Made by a program: the position numbers and the translations under genes. DNA of 64,000 nucleotides from Brachionus koreanus (Eukaryota; Rotifera; Eurotatoria; Ploima; Brachionidae). Each line of letters opens with the position of its first letter. Position 1 is the first letter of the stretch. The notes below the pieces were generated by a model. The model saw only the letters and a program-made list of their open reading frames with translations, was not told the DNA's origin and did no database searches. This document shows, piece by piece, positions 40,001-51,600 of this stretch. The DNA lies in NCBI GenBank assembly GCA_016987375.1, contig PJRA01000195.1, positions 135,153 to 199,152 of the forward strand, written 5' to 3'.

Positions 40001-42269
40001 AAAAAACTTTTTTCTATTTAATTTTATTGTCTCATTTTAAATAAAAATAAAAATGAACAATTTTTTTCAATTTTTTTTTGTAATCAATTAAATAAACTAA
40101 TTTTATTTTTTAAAATAAACATGATTCAGTTAATTTATCATTATTTAATTGGAAACAATGAATATGGTCAATGAGAAATTCGAGAACAATAGTTAGGCAG
40201 CAAAAGTGAAAAGATAGCATTAGTTTAGAGCCTAAAACAGATTTATTTTGTAGATTTGAGCGTAGTGGCTATAATAATCCAATGTTTGATCAATATATTT
40301 CATCAATTTCAATTACAAGCATAAATTCAAACCAACCCCCAAGAAAAAGAAGACTCCCAAAAGAAAAAAAACAAGTGCTTAAGAATGAATTTTTTCTAAA
40401 ATTTTTTCAATTTTTTTTTCTATCAAATAATTGATTATTTTAGCTTTTTTTTATTATTTTGTCTACTGAAAAAAATAAAATTATCTACGAAAATAATTGT
40501 TAACCATTATGGTATTTTAAGTTGTTTTAAATTTTTTAATGTGTGATTGAATAACTTTTTCTTGCCAGGAAATAATGTTGGTGATGAATTTAAAATTTGT
40601 CATAATAAAAATATTCGTTAAAAATATCTCACTTTTATTTCCAAAAAATATTTTTTTTCATGTGGAAAGAAGACTTAAATTATCGCATCAGACTAAAATT
40701 GAGAAAATTTAAGTTTCAATTTTGAGATAAAATTTTTTTTTACAAATGTGAAGTTTTATGGAACTGAAATTCATTATGTTTTATGAAAAATAAAACATTT
40801 TTTTTTTTAAAAAAACACATTAAAACTTATACAGTTTTTATGTTTTAATTTTTCATTTTAGAATTAAAGGTGATGCATTAAAGGTTACTAATTTAATCAA
40901 AAACAATATAATTAAATGAGAAATTAAAAGGAAAAAATATTAAAAAAATTATTTTTTTCTTCTTTTCTTTATGTTTTAATTTCATAAAAAATAACATGTT
41001 TTAAATGCCTTAAAAGTATTAGTTTTATAGAACTACACATTGGTTTTTATTTTGAGTGGAAATTCGAGCCAAAATTTAATTACATGCAGTACAATGCACA
41101 ATACTTATATGGATATAGTTTTTTAAAATTCTTTTCTACACATGAAAAAATGTCAATGCATCAAATATTTTGATAAAAAAAATTCTCAAAAATTTAAAAA
41201 ATTAATAAATTTTGAAAACTTAAATTAAAAATTTATTATTCATTTGATTGATTTAAATAAAGAAATTAAATATTTTATTTTTGGGTAAAAATAATGGATC
41301 TTAAATTAGAGATTCTATGCTTGATTTTAGACAGACACCTAACCTTCTTGTCTTGTAATAGCAAAATAGCTTTTAAGTGCTAAAAAATGTTTTTTTTGCT
41401 ATTAAAGCTTTAAAATGGAACAATTTTATAATATAATTTAGATAAAAGATTACTCTTCGCATTTGAGAGAAAATTTGGCATCTCTGTTGCCTATGTTACG
41501 GATGCATAGAACTTTGAACACCGAATGTTTGACTGGACATGGTCCATCGGTTGAAAAATTTATCTCGTCAGGAAAATCAAGAATGGCGCGTGAGCCTATG
41601 CATCTAATTGGCACAATAAATTTTTCACGCTCGGTAGTTACAATCAATTCATGGTTGTAGTCCTTGTTTTCTTCTGGAACAAACTGAATTTTGTAAATAA
41701 CCGGGAGGCCAGGTCCGACTTTTTGATGAGCATCGGCCGATGTAATTATCTTAAAATAGGGCGTATCCAATTGGGTTACTTTAACTAAACGCGGTACTTT
41801 GTCATTATTACGCAACAACAACGGTATTTCGTAGGTCATGAAGGGTTCAAATTTTTGAAAATAAATTTCGGATGGATACGGTTGAAACATGGGCTCATCA
41901 ACCATCAGCTGAGTGTTCTTAAATTAATTTAATTGTATTAAAATTATTTTAGATTAAAGTAAGCTTTACTTTTTGAAGACTTGTTTCGCCCATGTCAAGC
42001 AATTCAATTATTCGCGGCAAATGCATTTCGTGTGTGCTGGCCAATTTTTGTCTTGTATCCATAGACATTTCTTTTAAAAACTCTGAAGGCTTTAGCTAAA
42101 TAAACAATTTAGATTAGCTCTAATTTTAATCTTTTGTTTAGCTCACTTTTCGAACGCTTTTTATTTCTTTGATAAGTTTGGGATTTTTGGGCGCACTCAC
42201 TTTACTTTGATAACTAATGTGCGGCAAGGCTTCCAATGAGCCAACTGTTCCCTTTATCTCCCAAGACAT
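16027..42269 (-). CDS. HYDIN: HYDIN, axonemal central-pair apparatus protein (complete, 18 exons)
   Basis: Giant ASH/MSP-domain protein of the C2b projection of the ciliary central pair, needed for normal ciliary beating. Exons, complement: 42147..42269, 41970..42095, 41454..41917, 37627..39973, 35736..36614, 35533..35676, 35227..35481, 34883..35175, 34567..34831, 31771..33096, 30535..31085, 30028..30485, 28478..28889, 26761..28416, 26503..26655, 26303..26410, 23202..25010, 16027..20230. All phases agree and give 5190 codons (human about 5121). Conserved blocks include PSEIYFQKF, FTPEENKDY-like FVPEENKDY, CEFVAPL, the P-loop GPPLSGKS, a charged coiled-coil region (exons 11-13), and the PLPDGTGLLYNL and EYIIPLFG blocks near the C-terminus. 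Eleven introns are 49-105 nt; six of 1.0-3.0 kb carry repeats. The last exon is much more GC-rich than the others. The acceptor of exon 5 (36614) is the least certain junction. Confidence 0.96.
20390..20820 (+). pseudogene. SWIM zinc-finger fragment, probably from a transposase
   Basis: The plus strand encodes a C-x-C-x(n)-C-x-H SWIM finger: KCTCPAYLKNNKCKHL, followed by a basic, AT-hook-like RNRGRPN and, after a stop, further short open pieces including KRGRPKK. SWIM fingers of this type sit at the C-terminus of MULE-family transposases and of some nuclear regulators. Here there is no upstream catalytic core, a poly-T run precedes the finger, and stops break the rest, so I read it as a relic of a mobile element inside a HYDIN intron. 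A host-gene retrocopy is also possible. Confidence 0.55.
21535..21940 (+). pseudogene. Decayed mariner-type transposase
   Basis: Broken frames match the mariner/Tc1 transposase order. First an HTH-like segment ends DWLKKFNNDD. Then comes YFELVSDSCAINKELYSKQL (compare the mariner ELLPxGxTINSELYxxQL block). Finally a QDYTRPHTA motif stands in place of the usual HDNAxPH. An in-frame stop and frameshifts are present, and the N- and C-terminal parts are incomplete. A second relic of the same family lies at about 53945-54250. Not functional. Confidence 0.72.
25817..26000. repeat. Inverted-repeat element in HYDIN intron 16
   Basis: Two arms of about 65-70 bp face each other. The left arm holds TTGGGAAACGTCAGTGGCGG and ends in AACTTGGTGTTG. 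The right arm begins CCAACACCATTTTTTGGAGG and ends GCCACTGACGGTACCCAAG. The arms are imperfect reverse complements with a short spacer. No coding inside. A related single arm lies at 13500-13562. Confidence 0.65.
31665..31720. other. Assembly gap (56 N) in HYDIN intron 10
   Basis: A run of 56 N within the 685-nt intron between HYDIN exons 10 and 11. The phase across it is zero on both sides, and the flanking coding matches consecutive parts of vertebrate HYDIN. No exon need be missing, but the true length is unknown. Confidence 0.97.
32140..32163 (-). other. Walker A (P-loop) motif of the HYDIN adenylate-kinase-like segment
   Basis: Codons for GPPLSGKS lie within HYDIN exon 10, followed by AAVALAKHYECALLTLDS. 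It matches the GxxxxGKS/T nucleotide-binding loop in the equivalent part of vertebrate HYDIN (GTPLSGKS). Retention of the Lys and Ser suggests the nucleotide-binding fold is kept in this lineage. Confidence 0.85.
33689..33872. mobile_element. MITE-like palindrome, family CAAAATGAAAATA (copy 1, HYDIN intron 9)
   Basis: A 184-bp foldback starting CAAAATGAAAATA and ending in its inverted form (TATCTTCATTTTG). The inner arms TTACATTTTCATATTTTTAG and AAAAATATGAAAATGTAAAA pair over much of their length. The centre holds GGTAAACAAAAA. The same ends and inner arms occur at about 50938-51129 and 51267-51433. Confidence 0.75.
37240..37335. repeat. Partial relative of the 47.0-kb foldback family (HYDIN intron 4)
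   Basis: TTCTACAAAATGCATCAGCTTGTAAATAG..GTATTACCC, read in blocks, parallels TTCTGCAAAATATATCAGC..GGTATGTATCACCC in the left arm of the element at 47002-47523, with substitutions. Only this part of the arm is recognisable. Confidence 0.45.
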
Positions 42270-42409
42270 TTTGGACAAGATTTGGGCTATGATAAATCAA
42301 TTTAAAGTCAATTTATTAATAATGGGTTAAGTTTCTTCTAAAAATTATAGCAAAATTTTAAAATGTATTATAAAATATAAAAAAAAAAGCATTAGAATAA
42401 AATTTGTTT

Positions 42410-42423
42410 GTTGTCATGGCAAC
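42410..42423. promoter_or_regulatory. X-box (RFX binding site), HYDIN-proximal
   Basis: GTTGTCATGGCAAC fits the RFX X-box RYYRYY-AT-RRNRAC at every position and is a near-perfect palindrome. It lies 141 bp upstream of the HYDIN start codon. RFX factors drive ciliary genes through this motif across animals. Confidence 0.85.
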
Positions 42424-42492
42424 CCTTAAACAAAATTTTCGCTTTAAATAAGAATAAAGAACTGTATATGAAAAAATTAAGTATTCGTATAA

Positions 42493-42506
42493 GTTGCCAT
42501 GGAAAC
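42493..42506. promoter_or_regulatory. X-box (RFX binding site), TBC1D32-proximal
   Basis: GTTGCCATGGAAAC fits the RFX X-box RYYRYY-AT-RRNRAC at every position. It lies 120 bp upstream of the TBC1D32 start codon and 83 bp (start to start) from the other X-box. Confidence 0.87.
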
Positions 42507-42625
42507 TGAGAGTCACAGAGTTGAATGTCATGGGCAAATTAGGAAAATTATTTTTAAAATTTGAATTTTTTTCCTTATTATAATAAATCTGCTCAACCAA
42601 AAAAGAACTTTTTTCATTTTTTACT

Positions 42626-45600
42626 ATGAGTGATAATGGATCTTCAGAGGATAAGGTTCAAAGTGAACGAATACGCATAGGCTTGCGAAAAATGATAAAA
42701 TCGTTTGACAATTATATCAAGGATGCGAGTTTTTCTGAACAATTAGAAGACAATTTGAAGCACATGGAAGAAACTGATGGAAATTTTCACCGACATGATT
42801 TGGTCGAGTACTTGCACGACAAAATTGAGACAAATTTGGGAAGTTCGATTAATCGAAGCATAAACGAAGCTTTTGCTAGCTTTAAATTTGATGGCGACAT
42901 TGATTTACAAAATCAGGTGGCTCAAAATATTTGTCAAGAAATTGTAAAGACCAAAGAAGTGTCCGAGTTCAAAAATTCCTTTAAGAATCACGTGCTCAAG
43001 GCTAACGATTATTTGGAAAAAAATTTTCATGCAAATTTTATTGAAAATAATTCAGAAGAAGTTACTTTGATTGAAAATGAGAACAAGAGTGTTACATTCA
43101 CAAATGACTTTGATTTTAGCTCCCCGGATAATTCAATGAATCATAATAGCTTTGTTTTTTTTACAAGCGAACAATTTCCAGCCATCGCCAAAAATCTAGA
43201 TCCGAACAAATCGGACCAGTTGAGACTTAGAGCCATACAGCAGTTGCTAGCCATTCCGGCGTGTGACCCCCAAGCAGCTGATCATTGGGTCGACATCAGA
43301 AAATATCTTAATCATGCATTCAGAGATCCTAATGAAAGAATATCAGTAATGGAATAAAAAATTTTTAATTTTTTAATTAATTTTTATTTTTAATTTAATT
43401 TAAAGGAAATGTGCTTAAAGCTTCATTCGCGCACATTGGCTTCGTCTCATTATAAAGTGTCAATAGAAATCTATAAAAATATAGTCAATCATTTAAGTCA
43501 ATATTTTCAAGGAAAAGAAATTGAGAATCGAACTTTCAAATCTAATGTTAACTTGCTGAGCACAGACAATTTGTTTATACTTAGAATGGTAATTTAAATT
43601 TTAAATTTATTTTATTTTAAAATTAGAAAAAAAATTTCAATTCAAAAAAATTTTTTTTTTTTTAAGAAAATTTATTATTTAATTTATGTGTGGAAAAAAA
43701 TTAACTCTTCAAAATGACTCAAGTTAGATAAAATTTGCTATATTTACAAAATTTAAGCTTCGACATTTTTAATAATAAGAAAATTTTTTTTTAATAATTG
43801 AATTTTAGAGTCTTTTCAAAGTCAAGTCAAAAGACTTTTATATGAATTTTGAACAGCTCTGATTTTAACACAAAACAAAGAACAAGTTTATGAATAATGA
43901 AGAAAAATTTTCAAAAATACTAACTAAAAATGCACACCTTAATATGGGGAAAAATGTTAAGATTCTTGATTGATTGAAAATTCAACTTTAAATATGAGTC
44001 AAAAAATATGAGTTCATGAAAATAAATAATTTTACGAAAATATGTTGGAGTTTGTAGATTTCTTTTTGGCTTGATTTAAGCTTAGATCTGCCATATTAAA
44101 GCTTTTTTAGCAGATGCAATTTCCGTTCAAATACGTTGGTTTCTTCTTTACTATTTTTATTAAAATATTGTTTTAGCATATTTTTTAATATATTAATTTT
44201 ATTTAATTTTTCAAAATTTCTCAAAATATTTTAAATGAGCACTAAATTTCAATGCATCTTTAGAAATGGCAGTACTTTTTCACCGTTTCAAATTAAAGCT
44301 TTGAAATGTTTCAAAAATTCAAAAATCTGCGATTAAAATTAATTGCGCATTTAAAATGTTTGATCATTTTTGAAAAATGAAATTAGATCAAAAATTTACT
44401 TTTATGGATTATTAAATTATTTTTATAAGAAAAATTTTAACATCGATGAATATCTTATTTCTTACTGAAAAAACAAATGGCCTAAAAGGACTGCAGCTTT
44501 TTTGGTCCTTAATTAATATTAAGATAAAAGTGTTACAACATTTATATAAAAAGATGAATTATGCTCAACAACTATACGGCATTGAGATAAAATTCTTAAA
44601 TTCTCAAAATGAATAAAAATAAAATTTAAATTTACAAAATTTATTAAAAAGGATTCAAACATTTGTCTTTTACCTATTTTAAGCCTTTTTTTCTAACATC
44701 GCCTAAAGGGCATTCATTGAAATATTAAGGCTTAAATATTTTGGGGGTGACAAATTTAATCTTTATGCGATGACAACAATAACTAAATGTGGTGACAAAT
44801 TTACTATATTTTATCTGATCACAAAAACTAAAATACTGACAAATATGTTTGATGATGTGACTATTTATAATTTTGTACCGACAAAAATATATAATAATTA
44901 ATTTTTTTTGGTTTTTTTATTTGAGTTGTTGATTTCTTTGGGGTTTCTTGTTTTTTTTTCGGTAGATCCACATCAACGACTATGATTCTTAAGGAGACTC
45001 TTGTTCAACAGATGCTTTCTCGAGTTCGGATTCTTTATCTGAACTGTTTAAATTACAAACGTTCTTGTACAAACAAAGCTGCTTTCTGTTTTTTTGGTCT
45101 TTCTCTTTTGCATTTCTGAGAATAATTAGTTTGTTATTAAATTAGTTAAATTGTTATTTAATGTGTTTTTTTGTCAGAACATCTAGTCTTTTATATCAGT
45201 AAAATATAGTCTATTTTGTCAGTACATTTATTAAGTTTAAATAAATTTTGAAAATAAATTAAAATGAAAATAAATTTTTCCTTTTTGAATTTGGAATATT
45301 TAAATTTTCTAGAAAAGAAAAGAAAAATAGTGGGTTTATAAATAATTTCAACTTTAGTTCCGACTGATAAATGACTATGCAAAAGATGTAAGTTTAAAAT
45401 GGACTCGGTATCCGGACTCTTTCATTGACACTTTAATTGATGAAACACTAGAATTTCTAAGCCTAATTTCGGATTATAAATTCGGAACATTTATGACTCC
45501 TGTTCATTGTTTATCACTCCTGGATATTCAAGCTAATTGGTTTTCAAAGTGGATGGTAAACTAAAATTTCAAAAGATTTTTTTAAAATTTTAATTTAAAA

Positions 45601-48600
45601 AAAAAGCACGGTCATGAAAGTCGAAAAGTGTTAATAGACAATCTAAAAAAATATGAAAATCTTGTAATTAAATTATTATTAAATTTTATTTCTTTTTTGT
45701 TAATTTATAACATTTTTAATTGTTAAGATTCGTTCTGCAGTACAATCTATTATGCTCTATTCGAGTACTGGACCAAAAAACTCAGATCTTACCAGCAAAA
45801 ATAAAACCAATAATGAGCGAAAAAAATCAATTAGTAAATTTTAAAATTTTTTATTATTAAAAAACATAGAAACAAAATAATTTTAATTCAAAAATAACTA
45901 ATTTTTCTCTGATAACTTTCTATGAACTAAATATCAAATTATTTTTTATTATTTTACATGCTTATTTTCAATTATAAATATTGATTATCTAATGAAGGTT
46001 CGGTGGCTTCCGGTGTAATAACCAAACGGACTATTTTCAAAAAATCAGAGATTGAATATGCCCATTTTGTGCACTCGTTGAATTTGATAAAAAAAATTTT
46101 GTGCTTTAAAAATGGCAGGAAATTATTTCCCATAAAATTGTCTAATAGAGAAAGTAAACGTTTTATGCATAAATTTATTTCAACCTTTTAGTTTTATTAA
46201 TTATTAAAGTTGGCATCAAAGATCTATTAATAGTGATTATTCAACTGATATTTGACACAGCTTCAAATCTAACATTGAATGGTAAACTAAAAAAAAAATT
46301 ACATAAAAAATACAATTGTCTTTAACTGAATAAAAAAGAATTTTCGCCATCTAAATTTGCCTATGATTTACTGATTGATCTGTGTGTATCCGAAGACACT
46401 TGCAATGCATGTCTTTGTAACGAAGAAGTGATTGATTATCTCTTAAAGCCTATAAAATCAATAATTCAGTCTTCAGAATCAAATCAGCAACAACCTTCGA
46501 CTTATGATGAAAGCTGTATGCTTTTAATTGCCAATGTACTATCCAAATTGGCTTCAACTGAAAACGGTCATCGCCAATTGCTCTTCAATAATACAACTAA
46601 ACAAAATTTTCTCTCAAATTTAAGCAAGTAATTATTTATCTTCTTTTTTCTCAATTCATATTTTCAATTTCGACTTAAAACTATTTAGATATTTTGCGCT
46701 GATCACCTCTAACTTTCACCTCTCTGATAATCCATTCATTGATGGTCAATTTTTCACCTGTTCACTACCCAAGTTTTAGAATATCTTCTTAATATAAATA
46801 ATTATAAACTTGACCACTTTGACTTAGGTCAAAACAAATATTTTGATCAAAAAAAATGGAAGCATTTAAATTTTTTGTCTGACTTTTTAAATAAATTTTA
46901 ATGTTTTTTCTTATTCTAATAACTAACTTTTATTTTTAATGCTGAAATTTAAGACTGGATTTTAGATTTAAGATTAATTTCTGAAATTGATTAAAAAAAA
47001 AGGCATTGTGAATTTTGGAACAAAAAACAAAAACAAAAATTTAAAATTAAAATAGCTTTTTTTCTAAGAGCCTTAAAGCCGTTCTGCAAAATATATCAGC
47101 TTATACAAGGTATGTATCACCCAAATTTAGTTCATGCAAAAACTGTGCTAATTAATTTTAATATTTTTTAATTCATACATAATTTTCTGTGATTTCTTTT
47201 TTCACTTAATTTTTTTTTTTGGTTTTACGTTATTGGATTGATCACAGATAAATATTTAAAAAAATAACCGCTTTTTTATTATTTTACCGCCTTTTATACA
47301 CTGAAAAAACAATCTTTGTGTTAACAAATAAAAAAATTTCTTAACTTTTGCAACATACTGTATAATTTTTGCACAATTGCAGAGTTTTTATACAGACTAA
47401 AATTGGGTGATACATACCTTGTATTAGCTGATACATTTTGCAGAACGGTTTTTAGTCTCAGAAAAAAAGTTATTTTAATTTTAAATTTTTGTTTTTGTTT
47501 TTTGTTCCAAAATTCACAATGCCAAAAAAAATGTTCTTTTGAAGCTCTAACCCTCTTTTATTTTTTGGCAGAGCTAGTTAAATCTTGAATGAATTTTGTC
47601 ATCATATTTAAAGTAATGAATGAAGAGCTTATAGTTTTTTCTTTTAAATAAAGAATTTTTCATTTCTAATTTCGTGATCTTTATTTAAACGTTGAATTTT
47701 TTATTTGTTTCAACAATAACAATAATAAAAAATGGTAAGTGGGGACTTCGTCCCCCCTCCTTATCAGTTAATACAGTTTGCACAACGATTTTTGGACCCT
47801 TAGAAAAAAAGTTATTTTAATTTAGAATTTTTGTTTTTGTTTTTTGTTCCAAAATTCACAGTGCCGTTTTTTTCTTTATGCAAAACAGATTTTAATTACA
47901 TCGAATATAAAATGATTAATAATCATTAAAATTTAACTTGTGAAATTTTTTAGGATTTTTAATTTCTAAAGAAAAAGTCTTAGTTTTTAAAAAAAAAATA
48001 AAAATGAATTTAAAATTTAAAATTTTTCTATTTTATATATTATAAATATAGTTGTGAATAAATAACTTTATAATTAAATGTCAAAAATTGTTTTTTTGAA
48101 TTTTAATCGTTAAAAATAATTATAGACAGTTAAATTTAATAGCATCATCAATTATTATGCTATTAAATTTAACGATTAAAATGTATAAATAATATCTTGA
48201 AAACGAATTTTACGAATGAAGAAAAAGCTCAGTATTTATTCAATAAAGGAGTCATATTAGAACAGCAAAGTAGACACTTTGAAGCAATAAAATTTTACCG
48301 AATGTCAATGCAACTTGATGCTGTCATTCTTATTCTAAAATTCAAAAATTTTGATTAACTTAGAATTTTAAAATTCTGATTTTAAAAGAATATACTCAAT
48401 TTGAGAATATGGCTTTTAATTAAATAGCATTTTTCGGGAGTTAAATTTTGCGCTATTAATTTAATTTTTTAAAAATTAAGAATCTTATAGCACTTTTTTA
48501 TCTATTATCCATACAATCAATTAATATTTTTTAAATGATATTTAATGTTTTGGCGCCTTTTTTGAACCAATTTGAAAACTTTTAATCAAAAAAGACTGTT

Positions 48601-51600
48601 GCTATGTTTATTTAATTGTTTAACAGAAATAAACTAATTCCTCCTAACCTCATATACAAATCTTTTAACATGACGAAGATTTTTTTCCAGTACAACCATT
48701 GTAAAAAAAAAAAGTATTTTATAAATATAGTTGTGAACAATAATAAAAAATTGTCATTGTAGTAGTTTTTTTTTTAAATTTAATAATTCAAAATTTTTTT
48801 TATCAATTACTGAGATAAAAAATAAAAAAAAATTAAAAAAAAGCCATTTGAAAATATGTAAAAATAAGTTATCAAAAATAGTTTATTTAAAAAATTGACC
48901 GTAAGCTGTTATAATGGGACGTCTAAGTGCGCCACTACTTGGAAGCTCTAGTTTCCCACATCATTTATATTTCTAAAATTACTACTTAACTTTTTTATCA
49001 ATTTAGAAATTCAGCGGCACATATTATATCAAATTTTGTGCAAAAGGCTCTTAAAAATCAGCTCCAATATTCATTGACGAATGCTGAAATCAGCGAATAT
49101 TTGTACATAGTTCGTCTACTTTACTCAAAGTGCCAAGGAGAATTTTTGATCAAAGACTATGCCTTGAACAAATTGATAAGTGACACATGGCGTTCGGTAA
49201 TACTTAAAATAATTTAAAAATAAAATTTTCTCTCATTTTTAATAAAAATTAATGTTAATTTTAAATAGCTAGTTGTTGAAAAATCAGTAAATGAAACACC
49301 TAGAATATTTGAAGAGAAGCAAAACAGTGCTGTATTATCATGGTCCGATTCATTGCTGGATAATTTGTTGAACATGGCGTCTACTCCCAAGGGTGTTTTT
49401 TACCTAAACGAAACTGAACTTTTAAGCCAAGTAACCAACTATTTGAATAAACGCTACAGATCCAAAATACAAGTGGGAAAATACGAAAAATTCGGCTACG
49501 GATTTTTAATCTCACAGCTAGCAAATACACCAAGTGGTTGTTACTATTTGAGCGAGGCCCAAATAATTCAGTCCATAATTGAGGACATATGGATGGAGCT
49601 TGAATTTGGTACCGACGATTTTATGAGTGCATTTCCAAGAGCTTATTCAGTAGAACCGATAGACCGCGAAGTATACAAACCAATGCTTTTCTTGGTCAAC
49701 ATTTTGTCCTCGTTTTCAGCTATCTACGAGTTTCTAGCCGATGTATTTGCCACGCCAAGGTCTTTCTATGGCAGCAGAGACTTTCCCAAAGGCCTCATTA
49801 GCCTTCTAGAGAGAGTCACTTTTTTGGATAAAAAATCAAAAATCTCAAGCTTGTGCAATTTTGAGCAGTCTCATATTTTTGGTCTAAAATTGATCAGTAT
49901 CCTACAATGCGATCTAGATATTCTTCTTTTAATTGAAGTTCAGTATGATTTGAATAAAATACTGCTCAATCTTCAAAAATCAAACAGATCCATAGCATGC
50001 CAGAGTGAAGAAGGCGAGGTAAGCTCAAGTCGAGAGGAGAACGATGCGTTTGATCAGTGGGAAAATTTGGATGATAATATCGAGAGTAATGGCATTATTA
50101 TCGATGCTTTGTCGGTTGAAAGAAATTTTGTGCTGGTAAACTCGAATGTAATAGGAGGACCGAGTGAAAAAACCTTGCCAACCAAGATTGTCACAGAATC
50201 GGTAGGATGAGAAGAAATTTTATTTAAAAATAAATTAATTTAATTCCAATTTAAATAGAAAAATTTTGACTATGATTTTCCCCTGTTTGATAAACTACCA
50301 GTGCCAAGTTTTTACATTAAAAAGCCAATATACCAAAATACACCAAGTAAACATATATTAAATTTAATTTGATTATAAATTTTTAACTATGATCTTTTTA
50401 GATGTTGAATTCGAAAATTTTATCAAAAATTTTAATTATAAAGATATTTCAAAAAGTGAAGAGACTCAGTTGAGATGGAAGTCAGACTTTCAAAATTTGT
50501 ATCTAGAAAGCTTAAAAGAATCGAATACAAATGTGAACATAATGTCGGATGCTTTGTCAAAATTTGTAAAAATAATGCTCAAATTGGATGCCAATAACTT
50601 GATTAGTCTGATAGAGCCATCAACAAACATTGAAGTAATAAAGACAAAACATGTGAAAAAACAGCCTAATTTGTCTCAATTGAATTTTCTTGGTGTCGAA
50701 AAAACAATTCAGTAAATTTAGATTTTCTTGTTTTGTCGCAAAAAAATATAAAAATATTTTCAAAAAAAGGTACGCTCAATTGATTAAAAGAACGGACAAA
50801 TTTTCTAAAGAGGATTTGTTTAAAAACTTGACTGATCTAATTAAGTTAACTAAAGCCTTATTAAAATTAAGCAATTCAAAATCCAACAATTTACAATCAA
50901 AGCAAGAGAGTTATTTAAGTAAGATTCAACTTTTTTTGGCAAAATTAAAATAATTTTACACTTTTACATTTTCATATTTTTAGATTTTGTTGTGCAATTT
51001 TTTAGAAAACTAAAAAAACACTCTCAAATTATTTGGTAAACAAAAATAAAATTAAAAATTTTCTAAAATAATGCACAAAAAATCTAAAAATATGAAAATT
51101 TAAAAATATAAAATTATTTTCATTTTGCCCTTTTTTTGATTATTTGAAACTGTTTTTAAATTAAAAATATAAAAGCCTAAAAGGATACATTGTGTTTAAG
51201 TTTTTTTTTACCTCGACTATCTAATTCAGATTTGAGCGTTTAATAGTTAAAGAATTGTTTGTTGTTGGCAAAATGAAAATAATTCAAAAATAATAATTTA
51301 CATTTTTACATTTTCAAATTTTTAGATTTCAAGTGCAATTTTTCATAAAACTAAAAAATTTCTTAAATAAATATTGCACAAAAAATAAAAAAAATATGAA
51401 AATGTAGCAATGTAAAATTATCTTCATTTTGCCTAGTTGTTGGGCCTTCAGGTCAAGTTTATCTAAATATCTTTTATTCTCAAATATAGTATTATATGAA
51501 TCTTGTTAATTCGTTCAAATTTAAAACTAAATCTCAAACCTAATAGTTTTTAAAGTAAGAGTAGTAGTATTAGTTAGTAAATAATGCTGTAAGGATACAA

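Larger units (their letters stand above)
42270..42625. promoter_or_regulatory. Divergent promoter of HYDIN and TBC1D32
   Basis: The 356 bp between the two opposed start codons must hold both promoters. It contains two X-box palindromes, one nearer each gene, reported separately. No other gene fits here. Both products are ciliary proteins, which supports co-regulation. Confidence 0.85.

Noticed and set aside
40225..40400. Short plus-strand open stretch with a PPRKRR motif in HYDIN intron 3
   Set aside because: No domain, no splice support and opposite strand to HYDIN; possibly a mobile-element fragment but too short to claim.
44945..45125. Less A/T-rich stretch in TBC1D32 intron 2 as an exon
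   Set aside because: All frames contain stops or lack usable splice phase, and exons 2 and 3 join without it.
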